Shown here in pieces: positions 1-13,000 of a stretch of 64,000 nt of DNA (position 1 is the first letter of the stretch; every line of letters starts with the position of its first letter). This DNA comes from Cymbomonas tetramitiformis. Taxonomy: Eukaryota; Chlorophyta; Pyramimonadophyceae; Pyramimonadales; Pyramimonadaceae. The notes beneath the pieces were generated by a model. That model had not been told where the DNA came from. It did no database searches and saw only the letters and a list, made by a program, of their open reading frames with translations. The stretch is taken from contig LGRX02009818.1 of NCBI GenBank assembly GCA_001247695.2, positions 1-64,000 on the forward strand, read 5' to 3'. Made by a program: the position numbers and the translations under genes.

Positions 1-290
1 GAAGTGCCCTGGCCGTTTTCAGGGCCTGAAAGGTATTTTCAGGCCCTGAAAAGTCGTAGTCCCTGAAAACTCGTTTTCAAGGCCTGAAAACCATTTTCAG
101 GGCCTGAACACCATTTTCAGGGCCTGAAAACTTGTTTTCAAGGCCTGAACACCATTTTCAGGGCCTGAAAAGTCATTTTCAGGGCCTGAATATTCATTTT
201 CAGGGCCTGAAAACCAGTTTCTGCCCTGAGAAGTCATTTTCAGGGCCTGAAAAGCATTTTCAGGCCCTGTCCCTACAAATTTTGGAAACC
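1..290. repeat. Left CACTA subterminal repeat array
   Basis: About twelve copies of CAGGGCCTGAAAA or its complement are spaced 20-35 bases apart, many as the palindrome TTTTCAGGGCCTGAAAA. In En/Spm such arrays bind the element-encoded TNPA-type protein; that role is inferred here. The same motif recurs at 14101-14660 at the other end of the element. Confidence 0.85.
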
Positions 291-1240
291 CCAGTGCATA
301 TGTACCCGGCATGTACCGGGGACGTGTACCCAACGTGTACCCGGCGTGTACCCAGCGTGTACCCAGCGTGTACCCAACGTGTACGAAAACAGTAAAAAAC
401 GGGGTCTGGTACATGTTGGGTACACGTGTACTCTACCTTGTACCTACGTGTACTTGCTCGCGGCGCGGCATATGTACCCAGCATGTACCCGGAAAGGGTA
501 CATGCTGGGTACAGGCGTCCGTGTATGTACCTTTTGCCGCCCGCACATGTACCCGGCGTGTACGCATGTACGGGTACATGTGTACCGCATATGTACTCGG
601 GTTACCGTTGGATGTTACCGTTGGATGTTACCGTTGGATGTTACCGTTGGGACACCCGGGGTACATGGTGGGTACATATGTACTTGGGACAGGTACATAT
701 GTACTTATTGTTATAAACATGCCTGGGGCTTACGTACCCAACATGTACCCACGCATCAGGTACATGTTGGGTATGCGTGTACGCAGATTAGGTACATATG
801 TTCTTATTAATACTAACATAATTGGTGCGTATGTACCCCACATGTACCTGATGCGTGAGGTACATGCCAAGTGCGCATGTACGCAGGCCATGTACATATG
901 TACTTATTGAGTTTAACATACATGGTACAGATGTACCTAGCATGTACCTTTGATTGAGGTGCATATCGGGTACGCATGTACGCAGGTCAGGGACATATGT
1001 ACTTATTGATATTAACATGCATGGTGCACATGTACCCTGCATGTACTTGTTATTGAAGTACATGTCGGGTATGCATGTACGCAGGCCAGGTACATATGCA
1101 CCGGGCATGCACCAGTTAATGCATTTGTATGCGTATTTATCGGGTACATATGTACCCAGCATGCACTACAAGGGAAAACATTGTGGGTGCACATGCACCA
1201 GGCATGCACTTCAGCACAGCAGTAAGTAAAGCAAGCTTAG
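291..1240. repeat. Tract of GTACATATGTACC-type palindromes with ~125 bp tandem units
   Basis: The tract is saturated with variants of GGTACATRTGTACCC and GTACGCATGTACGC. From about 680 to 1110 these are organised as roughly four diverged tandem units of about 120-130 bp, each containing a TACATATGTACTTATT core followed by AACAT and a TGCATG or CATGTACC palindrome. Open frames here are artefacts of the repeat (YTLGTRRVHAGYT-like peptides). The same palindromes fill most introns of both element genes and the 13480-14080 region, but are rare elsewhere in the window. Confidence 0.75.
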
Positions 1241-1272
1241 TTTATTTACATATCTATTTACAATGTTCTATT

Positions 1273-4200
1273 CTATTTTCTATTTCCCCTTTTCTTTTTC
1301 GCCGGCTGCTCCTCTGGCAGCTTGTCCACGGCCCTCTTGCCCTTCGAATTGCGGGAGACGGCGGGAGCATCGTCGACGGCGGGAGCATCGTCGACGGCGG
1401 GAGCATCTTCGACGGCTTTCATACCGATCATCTTGTCCCGATTCTTCTCGGCCTTTTTTACCCACTCCTTCGGGCCGCCAGAAAAATAAAAAGGAAGGTC
1501 CACGTCCTTTCTTTTTGGGGTTTCGTCCACCACGAAGCGGTGGATACAAAATTGTTGGGGGACACAAATGTCCCCCACGGCCACCACGCCGTTGTGGAGC
1601 TCATTCACCACTTCAGGATCGGAGACCTTTGCCGTGACCCCCAGCTGCTCAGCAGTCTCCGTAGCTAAAGCCTGCATGGCTGAGGTCGCATGCGGGAGGA
1701 GGTCCGGGTCGAGCAAGGTCCAATGGGCCTCCAACACCTACGCGTAAAACAAACAGTGCAAAAGTCAGACATAGTACGCATGTACCGAGCCTGTACTGCA
1801 AAGTAACACGAAGGGGGTACAAGTGTACTGGGCATGTACCTTTAACCTCTTAGCCGGTAACGCTATTTCCGGCCAAAAATGCATGTTTTGTGTGGGAAGC
1901 GGGTGTGGTGCTCACATACATAAGCATGCCACGGTGATTATATATGTTTTCGACACCTATCGCAACTACAAATTGAGCTATTGTATGAACATCTATGGCA
2001 TATATATCGTGAGATATATCGATTATACAAGCAAAACTTCTCCAAATTTTAGCAATCGATTTTACGCAAAAGCGATTCTTGGTCGCCTAAGGTCTCTTAA
2101 GCGGTTGCCGTTAGTACGATGCTATCGGCCTTGGCCATGTTTAAACTTTTGTCAGTCATATGTTGAGTTAAATGTGCCTACATCTCGATATACGTGGCCT
2201 TTTTACGAAAAAAAACATGAAAAAAACATGCGATTCTTCAATGTTTTTCATACTTAAGCAATGTTTTCCATACTTAAGCGATTAGTCTGCGTGTATTTCA
2301 CATATAAGCGAGGATGTATAGCCCTTAGCACCCATATATCGATATGTGATGGTTGAATGTGGCATACCCTGAACATATATGGTCATGCACATTCATATCA
2401 ATGTCAAAGTTGTCTAAATCATGCAGATTTGAGCCGATTTCCGTTTCAAAATTGGCTATAAAAAGCATTATTGTCGGTTCAAATTGTTATGAATATGATA
2501 AGAGTGTATGTGTATCCCATACAAATCTGCCATGGAGTGATGCATGCATGCTCACTATGCACACATACCCTAGGTTGTATCATGTCTAGAGTTCGTCTAA
2601 CCCTTTTTGGTGAGCACACGTGCATGCGAAACCAAAAGGACCGCGGGTGGTTTGTTACGATATCGTAACGGCTACCGGCTAAGAGGTTAAGGACACCCAC
2701 CCATCGGGGAGGCCACCCTCCACCACCGCCTCCAGATGCTTGACCTTGGTGCCTTTCTCGTTGTCAAGCACCATGGCCGTCACCAGGGGGGTGTGGAGGA
2801 GTGGGCCGTGCGGCTTGTCCTCGGAGTACCAAACGGTGTCGTCGATGTCAACACCACCCCCCTCCCACCGCTTCTCCTCGGCCTCCACCTCCCACCGTGC
2901 ACCGCATGCCATCAGGCAGACGATGTCCCCTATCTCCAAGGGGACCAAATCCTGCTGGACATACGCATATTTGGCTACTTGAGCTTCAGCTTGAGCTTCA
3001 CCATCATCCTCCTCCTCCTCGCTCTCCTCGTCCGTCCCCTCAACCGCCGTCCCCTTCCCCTTCCCCTCCTCGACCCCCTTCTTCTTGCCTGAAGATCGGG
3101 CTGGGTCAACCTCCTCTTCCTCCTCCTCCTCCTCGTGCCCCTCCAGTAAGTCCATCAATATGAGGGACTTCAGCTCTGCTCAAGACACAAAAGCAATCAG
3201 TTGGCAAGCGGGTTGAATGCTACCTCTGACAACAGGTATATACCGGGTACACGTGTACCTAGACTGTACTACTCGACAGAGGTAGCATATGCATAAGGCA
3301 AACAAAGAAGCAAAAAACAAGAAATGGGATGCAATACCTTTGGAGGGGTACTCGGGGAGGGGTTCCTTCCCCATCTCCTTCAGGGCCGCCACGATCTCGG
3401 GGTTGGTGGGCCCGTGCTTGCCCTCGCACTCCACCACCACCTTCCACGTGGAGAAGGGGTGGTGGGCGATTTGGCACCTCCACCGATTGGAGGGTTTGTT
3501 GCGGGTCCACCTCCCCCAACGCGTCCGCCTTTTGAGGGCGGACGTCATCTGGGTGAGCTTGGTGCCGTGCCCCCCCCCAATGAGAGCCGCGGTCAACGGC
3601 ATTTTCTTCCGACATGCGTCGACGAACAGGGCCTTTGCGGAAAGCTGGGATTTTATGGGCTTCCAGGGGTCGAGCTTTCCAGTGCTAATGAGATCGCCTG
3701 CGAAAGAAAGATGCTTACTAGTTAATAAAACAACGCGGATGTACCTACCTCTGACTGCAGGTACACGCTGGGTACACAGCAGGCACACGCCCTACGCCCT
3801 CCGGTGTGTGTAGGGTGCACGTGGACTTAGAGCGCACAACCTTGCAAAGACACATAAGGTACACGCGCACCCACGCAGTACAAAAAAAAGGAAGGAAGTT
3901 GCTAATTAATTAGCCATTTCTTACCGAAGATGAGCCTGCGCGTTTCGCAGGCGGAGCCCAATTCCATCTCTTGAGCGCCGCTTAACACAGCCACGCCAAG
4001 TTCGGCCTTCTCGCCGCGCCTCACGTTCAACGTTTTTAAATTAGTTTTTATTTTGGAGGTGTGGGCGATCGGCTCATCCCGATGCCCTTTTCGGGCGCCC
4101 TTCGCCACCTTCTTCCCCCGTTTTTTTCGAGGGGATTCCTCCTCGTCCTCCGTCTCCTCGTCCTCACTATCTGAAAAACACGCCATTGCGGCGGCTTTGC

Positions 4201-4300
4201 TAAGGTACGTTTCGTACCTTTCCTTGGTGAATTTCTTATGGTTGCCTTTGCACCAAGCCTTGAACTCGTGCTGATCCATGATTGCTTTGCTCTTTCCCAT
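1273..4300 (-). CDS. CACTA accessory protein (TNPA-like position), four exons
   Basis: Four exons can be read on the minus strand: 4300-3925, 3697-3338, 3175-2703 and 1737-1273, with acceptors ending CAG or TAG and donors GTAAGA, GTATTG and GTGGGT (the last is weak). Exon 1 starts MGKSKAIMDQHEF and has an acidic SDSEDEETEDEEE stretch followed by basic KKRGKK. Exon 2 is basic and tryptophan-rich (WGRWTRNKPSNRW). Exon 3 holds long glutamate runs. Exon 4 carries a short DDAPAV repeat and a basic tail ending KKKRGNRK, a plausible nuclear localisation signal. I recognise no domain. Position and divergent orientation relative to the transposase suggest the DNA-binding accessory protein of the element; that is inference. 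Intron 3 holds a piggyBac-like insertion. Splice phases were not all checked. Confidence 0.6.
1846..2686. mobile_element. piggyBac-like MITE, 841 bp, TTAA target duplication
   Basis: The ends are inverted: CCTCTTAGCCGGTA at the left and TACCGGCTAAGAGG at the right. Each is flanked by TTAA (1842-1845 and 2687-2690). TTAA duplication with a TIR beginning CC is the hallmark of piggyBac elements. The interior is AT-richer than the surrounding transposon, lacks GTAC palindromes and has no transposase frame, so it is non-autonomous. It lies in the third intron of the minus-strand CACTA gene. Confidence 0.75.
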
Positions 4301-5768
4301 GTTTAGGCTGGCGCTGGTGCTGATTTTTACGGTGGTGTGCGTGGTATTGGATTTTAAGTTAACTTAGGTGGTAAGCGCCGCATCTCTTTCAAAATCCGTA
4401 CTTGAAGCGTACACACGCACCACCCTCGCTGCGGACCGTGTCTTGGTCAACAGTTTCGTCGACACCTTCGTGTCACCGAGTTCGTACCGCACGAAAAATT
4501 CGAGTCCGTACCGTTCGAAAAATCCGACGATAGCAGTCTGGAGCTGTCGTAGCCGAGTGGTGGGGATGACCTGTTGCCCGGTCTTCGGGCCGTGAGGCGG
4601 CGGTTCAAACTCGCCGTGGGGCTGATGCGACATGAGCCGAACGACGTGTAGTGATCGGGCGCCAATAGGAGCTAATGACGCTGGCGTCTTTAATTAAGGC
4701 CCTTCAGACGCCATACCCTTTTTCGATTTGCAGCCTGGAGTTTCTATGGGGCCCAGATTTTTTCTGCCTTTGATCCACAGGTGGGAAATCGTTTTTCGCG
4801 ATCACGGTGACACTGACCCCGTCGAATTTCGTGCTTGTAAGTTTTTTGACACCCCTTCCTCATCAGGTATCTTTCATCCCGTTCGATTCGCTATCGAGCG
4901 GTGCAGCTTTTCTCTGAAAATTTTCGCGGGTTGGGGATCGCAGGCACGCAGGTCACGTACGTATCGATCGCGATCGTCATCGATTATTCCACCCCACCGC
5001 TCTACTCGGGCGGTCATCCTAATTGAGGTACGATTTTCTCTCTCTGTTCCTTTTTTTTTGTGCAACACGTTTGCCCATTTTTCGTGCAACTAAAATGTTT
5101 TTCGGGCTCGTCGTGCACTCGATTATTTTTTGCGCTCGTCGTGCGCTTTAAAATGAGGCCAACTTGTTTTTGGGGGGTTTGGTGACTTTTTTTGCGTTTT
5201 GGTGATTTTCGCTTGGGTACACGTGCGCCTGGGTTGTACCTGAAGCTGTCGGGAAAAGTGTAAATTGTACTCGCATGCACTTGCATATACCAAGCCTGAG
5301 TACATATGTTATTTCTGCACCCAACTTTGGCTTCATTCTTGTACTTGCTCGCGGCGGATTTTAGTAACGGGATGGTTCATGTATACCCTAATTGTACCCA
5401 ACATCCGCCGCGAGCAAGTACACAAAAGTACAAGAATGAAGCCAAAGTTGGGTGCATAAATAACATATGTACCCATCCATTACGTTTGGGTACATGCAAG
5501 AACATTATTTGGGTACTGATAAGGTCCCAATGTACCAGAAACGTACGGTGATAGTACATATGCAGTACACATGTTTTCGTCCATGCGTACATGCCGGATA
5601 CACGTGTACCTTTATCTTGTACCCAACGTGTACTTGCTCGCGGCGCGGCATGCGTACCCGGCATGTACCGGTCGCCGGGTACATGTTAGGTGCATGTGTC
5701 CGTGTATGTACCTTATGCCGCCTAATACATGTTCGGTACGTATGTACCCGCAATGTCTTCCCGTATGC
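4301..5768. promoter_or_regulatory. Divergent intergenic region between the two CACTA genes
   Basis: About 1.4 kb lies between the start of the minus-strand gene and the first plausible plus-strand exon. It must hold both promoters or their 5' leaders. No clear TATA box is assignable. It includes a large inverted repeat (5300-5472), and GTAC palindromes increase from 5210 onward. Confidence 0.4.
5300..5472. repeat. Inverted repeat, ~60 bp arms, in the divergent region
   Basis: The left arm 5300-5359 (TACATATGTTATTTCTGCAC and onward through GCTCGCGGCGGAT) is complementary to 5403-5472, with one ~10 bp extra segment (CACAAAAGTA) in the right arm. The loop is about 43 bases. The motif CTTGCTCGCGGCG also recurs at about 450 and 5635. 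Confidence 0.8.
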
Positions 5769-6650
5769 AGATCCATGCGACATGGGCAGGAGCGTCGGGG
5801 ACGCCCTCGGTATCTTCGCCCGGCCCCGGCGCATGCATGGCGACAACACGGTCGACAACGACCCGTTCACGACACCGACGATGTCGATGCAAGGTGCGTT
5901 CTTCCCTTCATAAAGTAATACGTGCATCCCGGGTACGCGTGCACCTTACCGTTCTTCAGTTGGTACATGGCCGGTGTGACGTCGGTACATACGTACCGGA
6001 CACTTACGCATGAAGGCGAAACGAAATATGCCGGAAATTCTTGCTTATGGTCACAATGTGCGCCGGAGGCCCTGCCAAAATTTTTATTTTGCGTGGGCGC
6101 GTCGTGTGGGAATGCCTTAGTGGGAGAATGTGTCCGCATTCACCGTACACGCTCGGTACACATGTACCCACGTCGTACCATTGTGATTATTCCCGGGTGC
6201 ATGTGTACCGATAATGTACCGACTGACTGTGCTTCGCAGGAACGTGCGTGGCGAGCGTCGTGTACCTCAACAATCCGACCTAAACCACTGGGTCGTGGCT
6301 GGGGGACCGCGTGCACGTGGCCGCCGCCTTCACGTGGACGCGGCTTTATTACAATCAACCACAACAAATAGCTCCGCATGGGAGTCCGAGTTTTGGGAGG
6401 GAGAACGTTCCGGGGACGTGGGATGCGATGTAGCGGAGAGATTATTTTATCGCCAAGGACGTGGTGATGATCGTGCATCTTCCGCGTGGCCTTGGCTGTC
6501 TGCCCTGCTGGAAAATCCTTCCATACATCTCACTGCCGGTGCTCCCGCACCGGAAGGCTCGGCGGTTGTCGAGGAAATAACCGACGCCGTATGCGGCACC
6601 ATTACCGACGGCGATCCTTCAACTGGGGTGGATATTGGCATGGCATGGTG
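5769..6650 (+). CDS. Possible 5' exons of the TNP2 transposase gene
   Basis: Two GC-rich segments free of GTAC palindromes lie between palindrome-rich stretches, the pattern seen for exons in this element: about 5769-5891 (after TATGCAG, ending before GTGCGT) and about 6240-6650 (after TTCGCAG, ending before GTGCGT). A frame of the second reads VVEEITDAVCGTITDGDPST. No frame joins them cleanly to the exon at 7083, so they may be untranslated leader, alternative exons or decayed. Low certainty. Confidence 0.3.
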
Positions 6651-6768
6651 CGTTCTTACCCGTACATAAATCCCCGCTCGATCTCCATTTCCACGAATCC
6701 ACGCAGGTTGATTGGGTTCGTTCTAGGCTCGTGCCATAATTATGGTGGATACCCACTAACCCTTTGGT

Positions 6769-7030
6769 ACGTGTTGCGTACATGTGCACCCATGTGTGGT
6801 GCATCCACAGTGCATATGTACGGCACCTGGGAATCGTTGGGTGCATATGTACGGAGCAAAGACGCATGCAAGTGAAACAAAAGATGCCGGAAATCCCTTC
6901 TTATGGTTACCTTGTGCGCCGGAGGCCCTGCCAAAATTTTCATGTTCGCATACGAAAATTCATGTTGGCCCTGTCTTTCCATTGTACCGACATTGCTAGT
7001 ATGGTCCTGTCAACGGGTACATGGACGGTA
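6769..7030 (+). repeat. Intronic repeat, copy 1 of a pair (other copy 10879-11145)
   Basis: This block, with ACAAAAGATGCCGGAAATCC, CTTGTGCGCCGGAG and CATTGCTAGTATGGTCCTGT, is nearly the same as 10879-11145. A shorter, more diverged copy is at about 6010-6110. All three lie between or upstream of transposase exons, so whole intron segments have been copied within the element. Confidence 0.8.
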
Positions 7031-7082
7031 CAAGTGCACTAGAGCTGTGGTACATCATTGGTACATGTGTACTGACGTACAG

Positions 7083-10000
7083 CTTCAACCTCCTTCCAAA
7101 ACCCCTCCGCCTCATGTGCCACAGCCCGGTGGTTGACGACGAGACGGCGGCAGAGGCGGCGTTTGATAACGTACTTCGTAACACGATTGTGGAACATCGC
7201 CATGACATGGGTGAGTGGACGTGTGACTATTTGGATGACTATGCACGAGGATTTCCCGACCTCGACGTTAATCGTACCCAACACTTGAACGCGTTCTCCG
7301 CCGAAACAAAGTTCGCGGGCAAGTACTTCAGATGTGAGTCGACTGATGGCATAATACCGTTGCCGGACTTGATCGTGATGCAACAAGAAGTCGCCGATTG
7401 GGTACGCCATTGCTTACTGACGGGCTTCCAAGGGGTTCCGGTTAATTGGAATGATGACGATGAAGCCAGATGGGTTCTTTGCAAGGCACCCCCTCCCCCC
7501 CCGCCGAGGTGAGATTTCTTGCCCGTGCTGTCGAAGTAGTCTGCGGTGTGTTGCTAGTGCATTTGTACCGGGCGTGCACGCGTTTTACAGTACTCATGCG
7601 GTGCACACGTACCAAGATCGCACTGATATCGCGTACTCGCAAGGTACACGCGCACCCAGTGAGTTGATAACTTGTGTTTGAAACTCGATCCTTGGCCACG
7701 CGGTGGTACCCATCCGCGTTGATGATCCCGCGCGCGTGGGTGCGAGGTGCTCGCAGAAGTACGCGGGACCGACCTCAGTTGATTCCTTGCAAATGCCTCA
7801 AATGCGATGGCAAGGAACTAGTGTCGTGGAGAACGTCGCTCCACCACGTCAACAAGTTCGGTCCGCGCATCACCTCGGCCGACGCCGTGATGGAGGACGG
7901 TGAAGCCGTGGCCAAGGAGACCCTGCGCACGGTCGACGCGGACGCCAAGGCGGACGTGGTGGCCGAAATGGAGGATGCCGACGACCCGCCGCCCCCCCCG
8001 CCGAGGTGAGATTTCTTGCCCGTGCCGTCGAAGTAGTCTACGGTGTGTTGTTGGTGCACGCGTACCGAACGTGCACGCATTTTACGGTTTTCACGCGGTG
8101 CACACGTACCAGGTTCGCACCGATATCGCGTACTCGCAGGGTACATGCGTTCCCGCCAGAGGGTAAGACATGTGTTTAAGATCCATCACGTGAGCGTGGG
8201 TGCAAGGTGCTCGCAGGGGAATACTCGCAGGCGTCTCAAGACAACAAGGCGCCGTGGAGGTCGGGGCACGACAAAGGGATTGGCGCAAAACGCCATGTCC
8301 GTGCCTCCGATGCAAAGGATGCGTGAAGGTAAGTGTATGGACGATGCGTAGGCACAAAAGGATTTACGGATACGGCAAGGTTAATATACCCCCTCATCAG
8401 CATGATCATCGTGAGCATCTGCCTCTCCGTCCCCCCGATTTCGAAATGCCGGCGGATGGCGCCGGGCCTTCGGGAATCGCGAAGAATTACGAGGGAGAGG
8501 CACCCTTGCCGCCGATCCCTTTTGTACTCGCCGAGGGAGAGACGCCCGCCGTCGCCGTTGAAGATGCGCCGGCACCCGTGGGTGATGACCTCCCTTATCT
8601 ACCCCCCGGCGCCAATTTTGTCGTGAAGGTGGCCCTCCTCGATGGCACGGTGGTCGATGAAAGGACATATGCATGGGGAGTTATGGTCGGCATCCTTAAC
8701 AACATCGAGCACTCGAATCCCGCCTTATACCCGGGATGGATGCGAAATGGTTTCTACTACGATCTGGTAGCGGATGATGTTGAGATATCCCTTCATTACG
8801 GTTCGGAGATCTGGGACATTTCATTCCCCATCAATGAGTGCATGCTCGAAATTAGGGCACACCCGATTTTCGTGCCTACGCCGATTGTCGACACCTTTTT
8901 TGAGGCCCCCGTGGTTGAAGACGACAAGCTTGAGGACGACGTGCTTCAGGATGACGGCGGTCAGAGTGACATGGTGGGAGAGTTAATGCAAAAGCTTGCG
9001 GAAATGTGGCAGGTACGTGTTCACAAGCCATGATCCCTGGCGAGTAGTTCATGGTGGGTGCGCGTGCACCCGGTGTGTACCCGTGATAGTACATCACGGG
9101 TACATATGACCCACTGAAGGGGTACATGCCACGTACATGCGTACCCCGCATGTGTATATATTGATGTTGACTTGTGTCCTAGGTCTTTGTTTTTGCAGGA
9201 TGACGCGGGAAACGAGGACACAACCGTACTTCTTGTCTTGGAGTTGATTGAGTGGAACCTGACGCACAACCTTACCCAAGCTTCCTTAACGGATTTGTTG
9301 ACCATCCTTCGCGAGCGCCTTCCAAACTTATACCCCGGCGACACGCTCCCGAAAAGTTTCAACGCCGCGATTTCGCAATTCCAAGCGTTCGGGCTTCCGC
9401 ATAAGATTGTGGACATATGCGTGAACGGCTGTTGCCGATTTGATGGGTCGAATGCTGGGTGCACCACATGCCCCAAATGTGGCGCGGATCGGTGGGACGA
9501 GAAAATGATGGCGAAGCCGGAGAAGAAGCGCCTTGGGCGCACGACCTTCTACTATTGGGACATCAAGGACCTACTAAGGAGGATGTACGCGCACCCGGAG
9601 TTGGCGGCAGACATGCTCGCGCATGCAAAGCACGTTCCTACCGAAGACGAGATGCACTACATGTGGGGTGTGTAAATCGCCCGTCCCGTCGAAAGATTCC
9701 AGTGCATATGTACCCTTAGCGTACTCGAACCCCGCGTACATAGCGGGTGCACCAGTTCATGCACCTCGTACGTGCGTACCCGGCGTGTACCCCTAGTCTG
9801 TACCCAATCAACCATGATATCACACGGCTTGCTTGGTTGCAGATTCGCCGGCGTGGAAGAGACGGCGGGAGAAATACCCCAACTTCTTTAAGGACTCCCG
9901 GAACGTCGTGCTCTTGGGCTGCGCGGATGGGGCAACCGTATGGAAGGACCTCCGCGGCGTTTTCCCCGTTACATTTCAATACCTCAACTTGCACCCCGCC

Positions 10001-13000
10001 ATCCGGGGGAAGTTCGTGAATATGGAGTTGTGGGGGATTTGCAACGGAACGAAACCAAAAAGCACGCAGCCGATATACGAGCTCTTCGTGGACCAACTTC
10101 TAGAGCTTTGGGAAGGTGTGCCATGTTACGATGTGCTCGAGAAGAAATCGTTCAACCTCCGATGCATGCTTTTCAAGATGCTTTTCGACATTAAGGGTTT
10201 GATGGATGGCGCATGCCGCATGGATGTGGGGGCGTATTTCGCCTGCCTCAAATGCATGCATAAGGCCTGGTTCTCCGACGTCTTCAACGGCATGCGGTAC
10301 ACGTTCCGTACGGAATCGGATCCCGGTGAGTGCCACGGCCCATTCTTATGATTGAGTAGAGGCCGGTGCACGTGCACCCGCTGTGTACCTTTTGTAGGTG
10401 CGCGTGTATTCGCGAGTACGTTCTCATTCGTGCTGGCCAAGTGCGCGTGCACCCGGTGTGTACCGAACCTTTGTTACACTAAACTCACGCGATGTGCACA
10501 GAGCCGGTAAGTTATCCTTTACGCACGGACGAGGATATTCGCTACCACGCCAAAAAGCACGCGAAGTTGTCGGACAGTGGTTTCTTTACGAAGACGCATA
10601 TCCAAAGTTTCATGTCGGCGTGTGGGGTGAAGCTTCCGGCCGAATTCTCGCGATTGCCCTATTGGGACGAATCCATGGACTATCTTATCGACCTCATGCA
10701 CCTCATCAAGAACCTAGGCGAGCATGTTTGCGACTCTCTGATGGGTGCCGATTTCGACGACAAAGTCCGCCAATGGGCGAAGCAAGAAGGCATCAAGGCT
10801 AACTGGTGGGCCACAGGTATGCATGCATCTATGCGTACAGAGCTGCACGGGTACCTTCCTGGGGCTCATGTACCGGACGTGCACCCGCGTGTTGCGTACA
10901 TGTGCACCCATATTTGGTGCATCCACGGTGCATATGTACGGCCTGGGAATCGTTGGGTACATATGTACCCGGGAAAGACGCAGGGACGTGAAACAAAAGA
11001 TGCCGGAAATCCCTTCTTATGGTCACCTTGTGCGCCGGAGACCCTGCCAAAATTTCCATATTCACATACGAAAATTCATGTTGACTCTGTCTTGTCATTG
11101 TTCCGACATTGCTAGTATGGTCCTGTCAACGGGTACATGGCCGGTACAATCATGTGCACCTGGGGCATGTGTACCGGGCGTGCACCCGGGCAAGGTACGC
11201 CGCGGGTACATGCGCACCCGACATGTTTCGCACGAGCAAAGCAGTGATGTGATGAAGGGGGGGAGGGGGGCTCGCTTGCAGGCGAAAATGGCAAATACAC
11301 CATGCGAGATTCTCCTTGGCAGATTCCCGACGTCAAAACCAATTCGTATCGCTCATTGGATGCCGCTGGCTTTTGGGCTAGAGATGGGGAATTTCCACGA
11401 GCTTGGGGAAGCGGCCAATGGAAATTGTTGAAGCTTGCTATGGATGGAAGGGCGAAGAAGCTGAAAGCGCACGAGTATTTGGTAATGTTCGTCTCCGGCA
11501 TGTTTGCAACTCTCGCGGCTTGGCCACGCGATGACAATTCCTTTAATCCACTCGCCAAGATTGTTGGAGACCTCACCACCATCATAAGGGAGTTGACTTC
11601 GCACAAGGTCATCCCGAAGGTGCGATAAAATATGCTCCTCCATCCCACATGCCACCTGCAACTGCAAGCACGTAGGGTACATTTACGGGGTACACGCTTA
11701 GTACATACGCCTCCGGTGCGTACCCGGCGCGGTGCATGCCGGGTACCTATGTAACAGAATAACGGTGCGTATGTACTTGCTTTGTACCCGGTACATTGAA
11801 TGTCCCGGTACGCTTGCACCCACCTTGCACGGGGCGTGTGTCGATACAGGACAAGGCGTCATTGGACAAGTATGTACAAGAATGGTTCGAGAACATCGAG
11901 AGCACTCGGGGAATGTGTTCACCACATTGGTGGGTACTTAACACGCACTTGCTTTCGCACACGGTCGATCAGATGTTTGACCTCGGGCCGGTTCGCGAGT
12001 ATTGGATGTACGTGTTCGAGTCGTATAATGGGAAGATCGGGAGATGGGTGAAGAACAACGCGTTTCCAATACAGAGCATCATGAACGGCATCGGCAGACA
12101 GGACATGATACGGTTCGTGCGTGGACTCCTCATGGCATTACGCCAAGAGGTGCCAATGCCGTTCCACACGAAGGTCATCACCGTGGACCCGGTTGGCGTC
12201 AACAACGTGGGGGAAAACCACAATCTCACCGACCTCGAGCAACAGCAGCTGACCAAGTGGATGAGGAACAATATCCAGCACTACATAAATCTCGAGGAAC
12301 TCGTGGAGAACTACAACCACCTCATCTCCAAGTAAGTCGCATGTGGAGCATTGCGGGTGCACGTGTACCCACCATGCACCATAGGCCAGTACGTGTGCAC
12401 CCGGTCGCAACCGTTTCCAGTGCTGGCCCGGTACATCTGCACCTAGCCTGCATCCGTAATGAAGTGCACGCGCGGTACATACGTCCCCGGCATTTCCGTA
12501 GTGCTTAGGCGCCATGTGTTGTTTTCAGACGGGGCACCTTCAGGTCAAAGGCACCGGGTACCGCCAAGTACAAGATGCACATCGACCTGGACCCCACCCC
12601 ATGGTTGGGAAGACAATACACAGAGTATGAGCGCGCTCTACTCGAAGGTTGCCCTCCTCGATGCCGCAAGTTCAATCGAGTGCAAGTGGGTACGATGAAG
12701 TTTCGGACCGCATCCATGGACAAAAAGTTCAAGACAGTGCAATGTTACTTCCGATCCTTTTACGTCGAGAGGGTGAGGACGAAAGGTCGCGAGCAAACAA
12801 AGGAACAAACAGACCGGTGAGTACACAATCATGTACCGCCAGTACCCGTACACCCTCGGTACATACACACCTAACATGGGAACGTGCGGGTACATATGTA
12901 TCCGTCATGGCTTTATGCTGGGTACACGCTGGGTACACATGTACCAGTGTACAGTAGTGTGCAGGCCGAACATGCATGCACGAGCCGAGCGGTGCGAGAC

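Noticed and set aside
97..1160. Overlapping ORFs on both strands rich in YTLGTRRVHAGYT-like peptides
   Set aside because: They are translations of GTACATRTGTACC palindromes and appear in several frames at once.
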